A stretch of 64,000 nucleotides of DNA from Alphaproteobacteria bacterium (GCA_020445145.1 JAGRHC010000001.1:62001-126000); one strand, 5' to 3'. Positions 17,823-26,080 are shown, counted from the first letter of the stretch. Numbers and translations: made by a program. The notes: generated by a model from the letters alone, not told the origin.

Positions 17823-18276
17823 GTTCGGCCCGCTTGGTTTTATATCCGGTGTCTTTGACGACTCGCAGTGCTTCGACCATGCTGATTTTCATGCCTGCGC
17901 CTTCCTGACGGAAGACCAGAAGATCGCCGGGACAAACAACTTCCGGCACGATTTTCTCGATTTGCGCCTGCTGGTACAGTCCTTCCAGGAGGTTCTGTAC
18001 GTTATCAACGGACGGGTTACCCCGGGACGTGTAGACGAAGTCCAGATTACCCATTTTAAACGGGATTGCCAAATCGTTCTTTTGCGCGCGTGCGCGGTGA
18101 CGATAGCTTGCGGGAAAATCGACGTGATCGAGGACTACTGTCTGCCGGCCATTTCCGACATCAATAACGCTGCTCACACGGAAAACCAGTGCCAGCGCTT
18201 TTGCTTTTGGCTGAACGCGGACTGTGACTGTTTTTGTTTTGAGGTGAGACCAGTAATAGCGGTTATTTTGAATCAT
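17812..18276 (-). CDS. 154-aa protein in the murF position, with a MurF-like tail
   Basis: No family recognised for the first 110 residues, which are basic and beta-rich ([20 protein letters not shown]). The tail at 116-137, reading [15 protein letters not shown] and then ISMVEAL, resembles the C-terminal end of MurF (GDVVLVKGS..M..VVEAL). The gene lies exactly where murF normally sits, 21 bases after murE and overlapping mraY by 11 bases. It may be a rebuilt remnant of murF that kept its coupling to mraY, or an unrelated protein. It lacks any P-loop or substrate motif, so it cannot be a ligase itself. The tail similarity is judged by eye. Confidence 0.7.
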   Translation of the reverse strand: MIQNNRYYWSHLKTKTVTVRVQPKAKALALVFRVSSVIDVGNGRQTVVLDHVDFPASYRHRARAQKNDLAIPFKMGNLDFVYTSRGNPSVDNVQNLLEGLYQQAQIEKIVPEVVCPGDLLVFRQEGAGMKISMVEALRVVKDTGYKTKRAEHAL

Positions 18277-18297
18277 CGTCTTTTTTACTCCTTTTAC

Positions 18298-19743
18298 TCA
18301 AGACATTGGATACGCAAGATTAGATTTTTTGACTTCGTCCACATCGTCGAACGGGTCGGTGTGATCGGCGAAGATTTGCCCTTGCTCATGGCCTTTTCCG
18401 GCGACGAGCAGAACATCCGCTTCTCCCATATTTTTTACGGCCATGCGGATAGCTTCGCGGCGGCCTGCGATTTCGGTTATTTTTGCTGCGCTCCCCGCTC
18501 CTTGCAGGATGCTGGCGCGGATTGCTGCCGGCTCTTCGCTGCGTGGGTTGTCATCTGTGATGATGACCATGTCGGCTAGGCGCGCGGCGATTTCTCCCAT
18601 GACCGGGCGTTTGCCTGTGTCACGGTCTCCGCCACAGCCAAAGAGGCAGATCAGCTTGCCTTTTGTGTGCGGACGCAAAGCCTTTAGAACTGTTTCAAGC
18701 GCATCCGGCGTGTGTGCATAGTCTACGTAGGCGCTGCCTGTTTTGATCTCGACATGCTGTAGGCGGCCTGGAACGCTTTGAAGGGTCTCAAGCGCCCTAA
18801 TCAAGTCCTCCAGACGATCTGGCGCACCGGCCCAGACGAGACCGAGGGCGCATAGCGCATTCATGGCCTGGAAGTCGCCGACGAGCGGGAGATTGACGTT
18901 GTAGCTTTTCCCGCCTATCTCCAGAGATAATGTTTGTCCTTGCGCGGTGACTTTTACATCCTTCAAGCGAATATCTTTGGCCTTTTTGCCGTAGGAGATA
19001 ATTTTTATGCCGCGTTTTTGGCATATTGATTCCAGTTGTTTGAATTCAGGGATATCGGCATTCAGGATGGCTGCGCCGCTCTCTTGCAGGACCTCACTGA
19101 AAAGTCGCGCCTTGGCGGAGAGGTAGGCTTCCATGTTTTCGTGATAGTCGAGATGATCGCGAGAGAAGCTGGTGAAGCCTGCTGCGCCGAGTTTTACGCC
19201 ATCCAGCCGGTATTGTTCGAGGCCATGTGAGGAGGCCTCCATCGCCAGATGGGTTATACCCTCCTCCCGGACCAGCTGTGCAAGGGCTTCGTGCAGCTTG
19301 ACGGGATCAGGGGTGGTCATGGACCCGGCGGTTATGGCACCTTTGAGACCAACACCGAGCGTGCCGAGGAATGCTGATTTTTCACCGAGCGCCTGCCAGA
19401 GCTGCTGCGCGAAATAGACGGTGGAGCTTTTGCCGTTCGTTCCGGTGACAGCAACGATGCGCTCTGGCTGCTCCCCGTAGAACTCAGCGGCCATCTGGGC
19501 GAATGCGCGGCGTGGATTACCGGATTCGATCAGTTCTGCTGTACTACCGGCAGGCAACTTTGTTCCTATTTTGGCGAGGATTGCGCTTGCTCCGGCGCCG
19601 AGGGCTTGCGGGATATACTCACGACCATCGTCGGATGCCCCGGGAAAGGCTGCGAAGAGGTAGCCGGGCTTTACGGTTCGGCTGTCTTGTGTGAGACCGG
19701 CGAACCTTCTGATGTCTGTTTGTGCAGCGGGGGATTTACTCAT
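18298..19743 (-). CDS. murE: MurE, UDP-MurNAc-tripeptide synthetase (meso-DAP type)
   Basis: Third Mur ligase, adding the third peptide residue. P-loop VTGTNGKSSTVYF, MEASSHGLEQYRLDG in the middle domain and VDYAHTPDALETVL in the third domain are clear. DDNPRSEEP matches the DNPR signature of meso-diaminopimelate-adding enzymes. I chose ATG 19743 (MSKSPAAQTDI, 481 aa), which overlaps the ftsI end by 8 bases; the open frame upstream lies within ftsI and is not family-like. Confidence 0.97.
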   Translation of the reverse strand: MSKSPAAQTDIRRFAGLTQDSRTVKPGYLFAAFPGASDDGREYIPQALGAGASAILAKIGTKLPAGSTAELIESGNPRRAFAQMAAEFYGEQPERIVAVTGTNGKSSTVYFAQQLWQALGEKSAFLGTLGVGLKGAITAGSMTTPDPVKLHEALAQLVREEGITHLAMEASSHGLEQYRLDGVKLGAAGFTSFSRDHLDYHENMEAYLSAKARLFSEVLQESGAAILNADIPEFKQLESICQKRGIKIISYGKKAKDIRLKDVKVTAQGQTLSLEIGGKSYNVNLPLVGDFQAMNALCALGLVWAGAPDRLEDLIRALETLQSVPGRLQHVEIKTGSAYVDYAHTPDALETVLKALRPHTKGKLICLFGCGGDRDTGKRPVMGEIAARLADMVIITDDNPRSEEPAAIRASILQGAGSAAKITEIAGRREAIRMAVKNMGEADVLLVAGKGHEQGQIFADHTDPFDDVDEVKKSNLAYPMS

Positions 19744-21493
19744 GATAAGAGACAAGCGTCTTCCCCTTCTTGTGCTTGGGATCATGAATATACCGATCGA
19801 GATTGTATACGATATCCTTGGCCGGATCGTAGGCATCCGCCGGGATACCGAGGATGGATGCCATTGATGTGACAACTTTGGCCATGACTGGTGCCGCGAC
19901 CCATCCGGCGGTTGCGTAGCCATAGGTCTTTTTATTGCCCTTGGGCTCATCGACCATGATCATCACCACGTATTTCGGGTCATTCATCGGGAATGCGCCA
20001 ACGAAAGAGGAAATCAGGCGCTTGCGGTCATAGCCGCCGCGGGCTCCGACCTTTTCTGCCGTTCCGGTTTTTCCGCCGATGTCATACCCCGGCACGTCTG
20101 CGTTTTTGGCTGTTCCTTGCGTGACAACAAGACGCCAGAGGGCGCGCATCTTTTCGGAATTTTCTTGAGAGATCACGCGGACTTTCTTTTCCGGCTCGCC
20201 TGAATTATCTTGCTGCGCCACCAGTTTTGGCTGAACGAGGAACCCGCCATTCACAACGCTTGCAGCCGCACTTGCAAGTTGTAGCGGCGTTGTTGAAATA
20301 CCGTGCCCGTACGAGGCCGTCAGTGTGCTGGCCTCCCGCCAAGGATGCGGCACTTCGGGAGAGCCGATTTCACGCACATCAAACTTCAGCGGATCGATCA
20401 GGCCGAGATCACGGTAAAACGCCCGGAGTTTTTCCGTGCCAACCGTCTTACCCATCAGAGCTGCACCGATGTTTGAGGAATACATGAAGACTTCCGGGAC
20501 CGTCAGGACACGCTTTTGCGCGTGATAATCATTGATTGAAAAGCGGCCAATGCGGATTGGTTTTGTCGCATCAAAGGTCTGACCAAGCGAGCCGTTCACC
20601 GTTTCAAGCAACGCGGCGGTCGAGAAAATCTTGAACATGGAGCCAAGCTCATAGACGCCGAGAGTCAGGCGCGAGAATTCCTGCTCATCAGTTGCGCTTC
20701 CGGCTTTGTTGATATCAAAATCCGGCAGCGAGACGCCCGCCAGAACTTCTCCGGTCTGGGCATCGAGGATAACGCCCGCCGCGCCGATTGCCTGAAACTC
20801 CTGCACGGCTGCCCCCAGTTCCCGGCGCAGGGCGTGCTGAAGGCGAAGATCGAGGGTCAGGTGCAAATCGTTTCCAGTGGCCAGAACATCCTGATAGCTG
20901 CGCTCGACCCCGGCCAGACCGTTTCCATCGCGGTCCGCGTACCCGACAAGATGCGTCGCCAAGGCTCCTTGCGGGTAAATGCGGGTATCTTCGTATTCAA
21001 AGCCAAGCCCCGGCTCGCCGAGCGCCAGAATTTCCTGCTGCTGATCGGGTGTGATCCCGCGGCGGATCCAGGCGAAGCGGCGAGCGCCTTCCAGATCCTT
21101 GAGCGTTTGCGCCTGATCAAGATCCGGGAAAATTCTTGCAAGGCGCTGTGTTACTTTTTGCGGCTCCAATATCAGCGCCGGGTCAGCGTACAAAGAGGCC
21201 GCCTTGAGCGTCGTCGCCAACAACTCCCCGTTGCGGTCATAAATGTCACCACGACGAATGGATGCTACCTGCTCTTTTTCTTGCAACCCCTCATCGGCCG
21301 CCACAACTTCCCCTTCCATGCGCGGGACATCCCCTTGCAGAACGGCGAGATCAAAAACACGCACGGCGATGACCGCATAGGCCAGCGCAAACACCATCCC
21401 CAGCAGGACAAGGCGACCACGCGCGCGCTCCAGAGCAGCGCTGTGCTCCCCTTCAATCCGAATAGCGTTGCGGCGCATTTGCCTCAGGATCAT
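19736..21493 (-). CDS. ftsI: FtsI (PBP3), septal peptidoglycan transpeptidase
   Basis: Class B penicillin-binding protein that cross-links septal peptidoglycan. A single membrane helix at about 29-49 is followed by the pedestal domain (RRGDIYDRNGELLA at 80-93). Transpeptidase motifs are all present: SxxK as Ser285-Met-Phe-Lys288, SxN as Ser339-Ser-Asn341, and KTG at 475-477. The 585-aa length is normal. It overlaps ftsL upstream by 4 bases and murE downstream by 8 bases. Confidence 0.97.
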   Translation of the reverse strand: MILRQMRRNAIRIEGEHSAALERARGRLVLLGMVFALAYAVIAVRVFDLAVLQGDVPRMEGEVVAADEGLQEKEQVASIRRGDIYDRNGELLATTLKAASLYADPALILEPQKVTQRLARIFPDLDQAQTLKDLEGARRFAWIRRGITPDQQQEILALGEPGLGFEYEDTRIYPQGALATHLVGYADRDGNGLAGVERSYQDVLATGNDLHLTLDLRLQHALRRELGAAVQEFQAIGAAGVILDAQTGEVLAGVSLPDFDINKAGSATDEQEFSRLTLGVYELGSMFKIFSTAALLETVNGSLGQTFDATKPIRIGRFSINDYHAQKRVLTVPEVFMYSSNIGAALMGKTVGTEKLRAFYRDLGLIDPLKFDVREIGSPEVPHPWREASTLTASYGHGISTTPLQLASAAASVVNGGFLVQPKLVAQQDNSGEPEKKVRVISQENSEKMRALWRLVVTQGTAKNADVPGYDIGGKTGTAEKVGARGGYDRKRLISSFVGAFPMNDPKYVVMIMVDEPKGNKKTYGYATAGWVAAPVMAKVVTSMASILGIPADAYDPAKDIVYNLDRYIHDPKHKKGKTLVSYHE

Positions 21494-21873
21494 TGATTAC
21501 CCCCTTGCGCAGCGGATGGAACGGTGTAGGAAATTTCACGCACGCGCGCGACAGACGCCGGGAGCGACGGCGGGATTGGCGGGACGATATCTTCATCCGG
21601 GATATCCTTGACACTTGAAATCATCTGATCCGCGCCGGGCGGAACAAGCTCCAGATACTGCGCAGCCAGAGCCTCGAGGCGTTCCGGGCGATTGAGGTAA
21701 GCCCACTCCGCATTCAGGACGCGAATTTCTTCACGTTCTGCACGCTCCTCCCGCTCGAGGGCTGCAATTTCACGCTCCGTGCGCTGTACTTCATGACTGG
21801 TGCGCATCAGGGTGATGCCGCTGACGATTGCAAAGGCAAGCGCAAGGATATGACGGAACCAATATTTCTTCAT
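21490..21873 (-). CDS. ftsL: FtsL-like division protein
   Basis: Short bitopic protein (127 aa) with an N-terminal membrane helix at about 8-24, then a coiled-coil stretch (HEVQRTEREIAALEREERAE) followed by NAEWAYLNRPERLEALAAQY, the pattern of alphaproteobacterial FtsL. The Pro-rich C-terminus is variable. Position between rsmH and ftsI is diagnostic. FtsL normally works with FtsB and FtsQ to activate FtsWI. Confidence 0.9.
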   Translation of the reverse strand: MKKYWFRHILALAFAIVSGITLMRTSHEVQRTEREIAALEREERAEREEIRVLNAEWAYLNRPERLEALAAQYLELVPPGADQMISSVKDIPDEDIVPPIPPSLPASVARVREISYTVPSAAQGGNQ

Positions 21874-21874
21874 G

Positions 21875-22858
21875 TTACGCCACCCCCTTCACAGATGCAT
21901 TTGTTCGCACCGCCACGCGTAGCCGCGCAGAGCGGGCCCTTGCGTTTATCCTCACCTCTCCGTCCGATGGCTTTACCGCGCGGCGCATTTTTTGCTCGAA
22001 CAAAGCGGGCGCAAAGCTTTGCGCCCCCATAGGCATATGACGCGATGCAGCCGGCGCAGCGCCGGACTTTTCGCGCATAAACGATTTCACCAGACCATCT
22101 TCCAGCGAATGGAAGGAGACAACGACCAGCCGACCACCGGGCTTTAGTATATGAATGGAAGCTTCGAGCGCGCGCTCCAACTCCCCCAGCTCATCGTTAA
22201 CCGCAATACGGAGCGCCTGAAAGGTGCGGGTTGCCGGATCGTTTTTATCTTTTGGGGAGCGCGGCACGGCTTCGCGAATGACATCCGCAAGATCCAGTGT
22301 GGTTTTAAATTTTTGCACAGCGCGGCGCGCAACGATCTTTTTCGCTACGCGGCGAGAGCAGCGCTCCTCACCGTAACGGTAAATCAGATCGGCTAACGGC
22401 CCTTCTTCGTATGTGTTTACAATATCTGCCGCAGTCTCACCATCTCCCGCGCTATCCATGCGCATATCCAGAGGACCGTCAAAGCGGAAAGAAAAGCCAC
22501 GATCTGCCTCATCGAGCTGCATGGATGAAACACCGAGATCAAGAACAAACCCATCCACCTGGCCTCGCCCCTCTTTTTCGAGCAACGCCGCAACATCACC
22601 AAAACATCCGCGCATAAAGGTGAAGCGCCCCTTATACTCTTCTTCGATTTTAGCGCCGCGCTCCTTTGCGCCCGGATCACGGTCTATGGCATACACTTTA
22701 CAATCCGCAGAGTTTAAAATGCCGCGCGTGTATCCGCCCGCACCGAACGTCCCATCAACGTAGACCTCACCTTCTTGCGGACAGAGCGCCTCCAGAACTT
22801 CCGGCAACATCACAGGGGCATGAGGCGATTGCTCGCGACAGACAGATACCTGCATCAT
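21875..22858 (-). CDS. rsmH: RsmH, 16S rRNA C1402 N4-methyltransferase
   Basis: SAM-dependent methyltransferase acting on 16S rRNA. It begins with HAPVMLPEVLEAL and the SAM motif DGTFGAGGYTRGIL, then DGFVLDLGVSSMQLDEADRG and VVSFHSLEDGLVKSF, all signatures of MraW/RsmH. At 327 aa it is normal. The start overlaps the mraZ stop by 4 bases. Confidence 0.97.
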   Translation of the reverse strand: MMQVSVCREQSPHAPVMLPEVLEALCPQEGEVYVDGTFGAGGYTRGILNSADCKVYAIDRDPGAKERGAKIEEEYKGRFTFMRGCFGDVAALLEKEGRGQVDGFVLDLGVSSMQLDEADRGFSFRFDGPLDMRMDSAGDGETAADIVNTYEEGPLADLIYRYGEERCSRRVAKKIVARRAVQKFKTTLDLADVIREAVPRSPKDKNDPATRTFQALRIAVNDELGELERALEASIHILKPGGRLVVVSFHSLEDGLVKSFMREKSGAAPAASRHMPMGAQSFAPALFEQKMRRAVKPSDGEVRINARARSARLRVAVRTNASVKGVA

Positions 22859-23316
22859 GAACGCCCCTCCCCGCCCTTGGGCACCGTCAGCCCCTTGTCA
22901 CGCACGGCGGCGCGCGCCCTATTTTTGCGCTCCTCAAAACGATCAGGCGACCAGATCTGAAACTTACGCCCAAGACCAACAAACGTCGCACTCTCGCCTA
23001 TCCCGGCAGCCTCCATGAGGTCTGCAGGCAAAACCACGCGCCCCTCCCCATCAAAGAATAACTGGACACTTTCCCCGAAAACAGTAGTCGCCAGATCATC
23101 CTGATCATCCGAAAAAAGATCGTAGTGATCGAGACGATCCCCGATTTCATCCATCTTTGCCCAATCAAACCCTTCGAGGCAGTCATGCTGGTGGGAGCAA
23201 AAGACAACAATACCCTGCACCAACTGCTCCGCCAAAGCCGCGCGGAAGCTTGCCGGGACGGAAACCCGCCCCTTCTTATCGACCTTATTTGTATAGGTTG
23301 ACAAAAATAATGCCAT
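22855..23316 (-). CDS. mraZ: MraZ, dcw-cluster transcription regulator
   Basis: MraZ is a DNA-binding protein with two AbrB-like repeats that represses its own dcw promoter in E. coli. The 153-aa product starts MALFLSTYTNKVDKKGRVSV, and the second repeat contains FFDGEGRVVLPADLMEAAG. I chose ATG 23316 because homologues start there; the frame remains open to 23382 but that part overlaps no family sequence. It is the first gene of the cluster, with a matching operator in its promoter about 100 bases upstream. Confidence 0.96.
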   Translation of the reverse strand: MALFLSTYTNKVDKKGRVSVPASFRAALAEQLVQGIVVFCSHQHDCLEGFDWAKMDEIGDRLDHYDLFSDDQDDLATTVFGESVQLFFDGEGRVVLPADLMEAAGIGESATFVGLGRKFQIWSPDRFEERKNRARAAVRDKGLTVPKGGEGRS

Positions 23317-23415
23317 CGCAGCCCAGCCACACAAAGTTCGGAACACCCGAGGACCTTCTCGCCCCCGGCAAAAGACCACCATCCGTGCCCTGACGTGACA
23401 CGATATGGATATTTA

Positions 23416-23446
23416 TGGGATAGCATGGGTTTATTTGGGCCGTCAA
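23416..23446 (-). promoter_or_regulatory. mraZ promoter with three-repeat MraZ operator
   Basis: On the minus strand TTGACG (23441-23446) and TATCCC (23417-23422, preceded by TG) form a -35/-10 pair with 18-bp spacing. Across the same bases on the plus strand lie TGGGA (23416), TGGGT (23426) and TGGGC (23436), exactly 10 bp apart with 5-base gaps. That is the TGGGN repeat pattern reported for E. coli MraZ. The operator overlies the promoter core, which fits autorepression of the whole dcw operon. Confidence 0.72.
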
Positions 23447-23491
23447 TAAGAACTCAGCATAATATCCTAATAAATAACATATATTTTATTT

Positions 23492-23524
23492 TGTGAATAA
23501 ATATGTGGATAACTCTGTTGATAA
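23492..23524 (-). promoter_or_regulatory. Three DnaA-box-like sites at 12-bp spacing
   Basis: TGTGAATAA (23492), TGTGGATAA (23504) and TGTTGATAA (23516) are in the same orientation and exactly 12 bp apart. On the minus strand the first two read TTATTCACA and TTATCCACA, both perfect TTATNCACA boxes; the third has one mismatch. They lie 45-80 bases upstream of the predicted mraZ -35, a position suited to regulation by DnaA. Confidence 0.55.
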
Positions 23525-23883
23525 TAATCATGACCTCTTTCTTTTCAAATTAAAAATCGAGACTATTTTGATGCACCCTTCCCTCCTGAGGCTCCAAACC
23601 TATCTTTTCCGCTAAATTGCATTTTTTATTCACTCCATTTAAGGTTGCGTAATAGTAGTCGTTTATTTATTATGTATAATATGTGTTATTTTATTCATGC
23701 GATTACTTTGCGATTTTTTGAATATAAAATTTTTTTTCTTCTGAAACCCGCGTATTTCTTAGGTGAATGCTGTAACATGCTATAATTACATAAAAAATTT
23801 GTTGCGCTACAATATTTTTATATGTTAGTCATAATTCATCAAAGCAAGTGAACGTTATTAGCGTGTGTGTGGGGAGATTAAAA
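23525..23883. other. AT-rich gene-free stretch between mraZ control sites and a small ORF
   Basis: About 360 bases with no supported gene and very high A+T, including long T and A runs. A further near-match DnaA box (TTATTCACT) lies near 23628. A possible plus-strand promoter for the small downstream gene is TTGTTG (23799-23804) and TATGTT (23821-23826) with 16-bp spacing. Nothing else was recognised. Confidence 0.5.
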
Positions 23884-24021
23884 ATGTTAATGACACTACT
23901 ATTGCTTGTTATGGCCGTGAATGGAGGTCTCTACTTAGGAACAATACTTTATTCCTGCGTTATGACCGCCAAAGACGAGAGAGAAGTCAGATTTTCAGTT
24001 CTGACAAACCGATACTCTTAA
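23884..24021 (+). CDS. Small 45-aa predicted membrane protein
   Basis: The reading frame starts MLMTLLLLVMAVNGG and ends NRYS, with one hydrophobic helix over about residues 1-26 and a charged tail (KDEREVRF). GGGGAG lies about 8 bases before the ATG, and a good rho-independent terminator follows 30 bases after the stop. That combination supports a real gene, although no family is recognised. It is divergent from mraZ and convergent with rnpB. Confidence 0.5.
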   Translation: MLMTLLLLVMAVNGGLYLGTILYSCVMTAKDEREVRFSVLTNRYS

Positions 24022-24050
24022 GTCCACTGGCCTTTACAAGGGGCAACAGG

Positions 24051-24086
24051 AAACCGCCTGGACATTACCGGGCGGTTTTCGTTTTT
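24051..24086 (+). terminator. Rho-independent terminator after the small membrane protein
   Basis: Arms AAACCGCC (24051-24058) and GGCGGTTT (24071-24078) pair perfectly around a 12-base loop and are followed by TTCGTTTTT on the plus strand. In the minus direction no T run follows, so it belongs to the small plus-strand gene rather than rnpB. Confidence 0.72.
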
Positions 24087-24117
24087 CTGGAATGCTTCGT
24101 ACGAACGTTTTAGAAAA

Positions 24118-24500
24118 CAGGCTGGAAAATCTGTAAGCCGGGTTCTGTTCCGATAAATCGGAGATGGCCATTCATCTAGGGCGCTTGTTACCAAACACCT
24201 CGAGCAACCGACCCGCGCTCCGGTGCGGAAAAGCACCATAGCGGAGCGCCTATTTGGTTTTGCTTCCGGCGGGGTTTACCATGCCGCCTCTGTTGCCAGA
24301 CGCGCGGTGCGCTCTTACCGCACCTTCTCACCCTTACCTGTGCCCTCTCGGGCCATCGGCGGTTTGAATTTCTTCAGCACTTTCCGTCAGGTTACCCTGC
24401 CCGGGCGTTACCCGGCGCCGTTTTTCCGTGAAGCCCGGACTTTCCTCTCCGCCCGCAAGGGACGCAGCGGCCATCCGATTTTCCAGCCGCGGGGAGGATG
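24118..24500 (-). ncRNA. rnpB: RNase P RNA (type A)
   Basis: Catalytic RNA of RNase P, which trims tRNA 5' leaders. On the minus strand the conserved GAGGAAAGTCCGGGC near the 5' side and ACAGAACCCGGCTTAC near the 3' side are exact hallmarks, as is GGTAAGGGTGAGAAGGTGCGG in the middle region. The ends pair through GGCTGGAAAATC and GATTTTCCAGCC, setting boundaries to within roughly ten bases. The 5' end lies just after the amidase gene. Confidence 0.95.
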
Positions 24501-24526
24501 CGCTTTTTGCTTCCAAAATGCAAGCT

Positions 24527-25255
24527 TTACGGCTTCTTACCAACCTGACGCATGAGAGATAAAAGGCGTGCGATCGTCTGCTCGCAGACCTGCCCTTCCT
24601 TTCCTTCCTCAAAGCGCTGCGGGTAATAGTGGCGGTGGAAGGCGGTGACAATATCGACGGAGGCGGCTGCGGGCTGATAGCCGAATTTATGAAAGAGCTT
24701 CATGGCATCGAAGTCATTTCTGGCGATGACGACAGCATTTTCCTCATCCTCGGGCGTTATATCCGGCCAAAGTCCGACACCGTGCGCCGCCATCCATTTC
24801 CAGTCGAACAGTTCGCCGGGGTCGGTCTTGCGCTCGGGAGCAACATCGGAATGCCCCAGAACATGCTTAATTTCATGGCGCGCCATGATTTCGCGGCAGA
24901 GCTTGAGCAGGCTATCCATTTGCTCTTGCGGGAAAGCACGGTAGCCGAACTCGTGCCCGGGATTATCCAGCTCAATCCCGATCGAGTGTGAATTGATGTC
25001 CGTTTCCCGGTCCCAGTACGACACACCGGCGTGCCATGCCCGGAACTCCTCGGGAACGATATCGTGCAGGCAACCGTCAGTATCGATCATATAATGTGCG
25101 CTGACCTTACTTAACGGGTCGTTCAGGCGCTCAAAAGCCATTAACGGATCTTCCATACCCGTATAGTGAATCAGGATGATGGACGGCTTTGCGCCCTTGT
25201 GCCGCGCCTCGGAGTTTGGCGGGAATGATTTTTTTTTCGATGGCCAGAGAAACAT
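24527..25255 (-). CDS. N-acetylmuramoyl-L-alanine amidase, AmiD/AmpD family
   Basis: Zinc amidase cleaving the MurNAc-L-Ala bond in wall fragments. The Amidase_2 fold shows IILIHYTGMEDP (first zinc His), SIGIELDNPG and the C-terminal zinc/catalytic run HVLGHSDVAPERKTDPGELF. A helical C-terminal extension (about 175-240) looks like the peptidoglycan-binding region of AmiD. No signal peptide is evident, which leans toward a cytosolic recycling role, but an alternative start was not excluded. 242 aa; divergent from msrA. Confidence 0.88.
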   Translation of the reverse strand: MFLWPSKKKSFPPNSEARHKGAKPSIILIHYTGMEDPLMAFERLNDPLSKVSAHYMIDTDGCLHDIVPEEFRAWHAGVSYWDRETDINSHSIGIELDNPGHEFGYRAFPQEQMDSLLKLCREIMARHEIKHVLGHSDVAPERKTDPGELFDWKWMAAHGVGLWPDITPEDEENAVVIARNDFDAMKLFHKFGYQPAAASVDIVTAFHRHYYPQRFEEGKEGQVCEQTIARLLSLMRQVGKKP

Positions 25256-25323
25256 TATGCCGTAACCTTGCGAATGAGTACTTGAGAATTATTGTAACTC
25301 AAAAAAAGGAAAAGAGGGAATAT

Positions 25324-25971
25324 ATGCGCATTGCTTTTTTTATATTTGCGATCATCATTCTGGCTGGCGTTTCCGTCCTTCTTTTGCAACCCCGCGCGCT
25401 TCTAGCGGTTACAGCGCTTCCGCGCGAAAAAGGAGAGATGCTGATGGATCACAAACCTGACGGGTATCCTATTGCCGTTCTGGCGGGCGGGTGCTTCTGG
25501 TGTACGGAAAGCGAATATCGCGGGCTGGACGGCGTTCTGTATACGCGCGTGGGATATACGGGCGGGCACGTTGACAACCCGAAATATGAAGATACGCACG
25601 ACAGCAAATCCGGGCATGCGGAAGCGGTTGAGGTGACTTATGACCCGAAGATTATTTCCTACCGCGATCTGATCACCTTCTTCCTGACCAAGGCGCACGA
25701 CCCAACGCAGCTTAACCGTCAGGGCGCGGATGTCGGCACGCAGTACCGTTCGGCTATCTTCTACACAACGCCAGAGGAAAAGCAGATTGCGCAGGAGGTC
25801 ATTGATGAGGTGAACACCTCGCATGTTTACAAGGCGCCCATTGTAACGACATTGGAGCCTTCGGCGACGTTCTGGGAGGCGGAAGGCTATCATCAGCAGT
25901 ATTTTGAGAAGTATGAGGAAAAATACGGACAACCCCACATCAATGACTGGCTGCATCGGCAGAAGAAGTGA
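25324..25971 (+). CDS. msrA: MsrA, peptide-methionine (S)-S-oxide reductase, exported or anchored
   Basis: Repairs oxidised methionine. The catalytic GGCFWC motif, RVGYTGG, the HAEAVEV segment and AQDPTQLNRQG-like HDPTQLNRQGADVGTQYRS are all family signatures. I chose ATG 25324 (MRIAFFIFAII, 215 aa), with AGAGGG close upstream. The N-terminal 26 residues are strongly hydrophobic, so the enzyme is probably membrane-anchored or periplasmic. The frame extends upstream without family sequence. Confidence 0.93.
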   Translation: MRIAFFIFAIIILAGVSVLLLQPRALLAVTALPREKGEMLMDHKPDGYPIAVLAGGCFWCTESEYRGLDGVLYTRVGYTGGHVDNPKYEDTHDSKSGHAEAVEVTYDPKIISYRDLITFFLTKAHDPTQLNRQGADVGTQYRSAIFYTTPEEKQIAQEVIDEVNTSHVYKAPIVTTLEPSATFWEAEGYHQQYFEKYEEKYGQPHINDWLHRQKK

Positions 25972-25976
25972 GAAAG

Positions 25977-26074
25977 CCCTCACCCTCCCCGGCTTCTCCG
26001 GGTCCCCTCCCTCTCCCTTAAGGGAGAGGGCAGCGGCGCTTCAGCCGTCAGGCTTTAGCACGAGCGGGTAAGGG
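25977..26074. repeat. Palindromic REP-like intergenic element
   Basis: The element is bounded by CCCTCACCC (25977-25985) and GGGTAAGGG (26066-26074), complementary in 8 of 9 positions. It contains a perfect 22-bp palindrome at 26009-26030 (11-base arms CCCTCTCCCTT and its complement) and a smaller CCCGG/CCGGG hairpin. It fills the gap between convergent msrA and ileS and may also end transcription. GGGAGAGGG-type repeats of this kind are dispersed in many GC-rich genomes; copies elsewhere could not be checked. Confidence 0.55.
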
Positions 26075-26080
26075 GTTGTA

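Noticed and set aside
23446..23883. Chromosome replication origin
   Set aside because: The stretch is AT-rich with DnaA-like boxes and lies near a change in gene strand bias, but none of the genes usually beside oriC is present and the boxes fit promoter control of mraZ. A whole-genome GC-skew plot would decide it.
23865..24113. An 82-codon plus-strand frame overlapping the 45-aa membrane protein
   Set aside because: It runs through the terminator hairpin and lacks a ribosome site, whereas the 45-codon frame has one and stops before the terminator.
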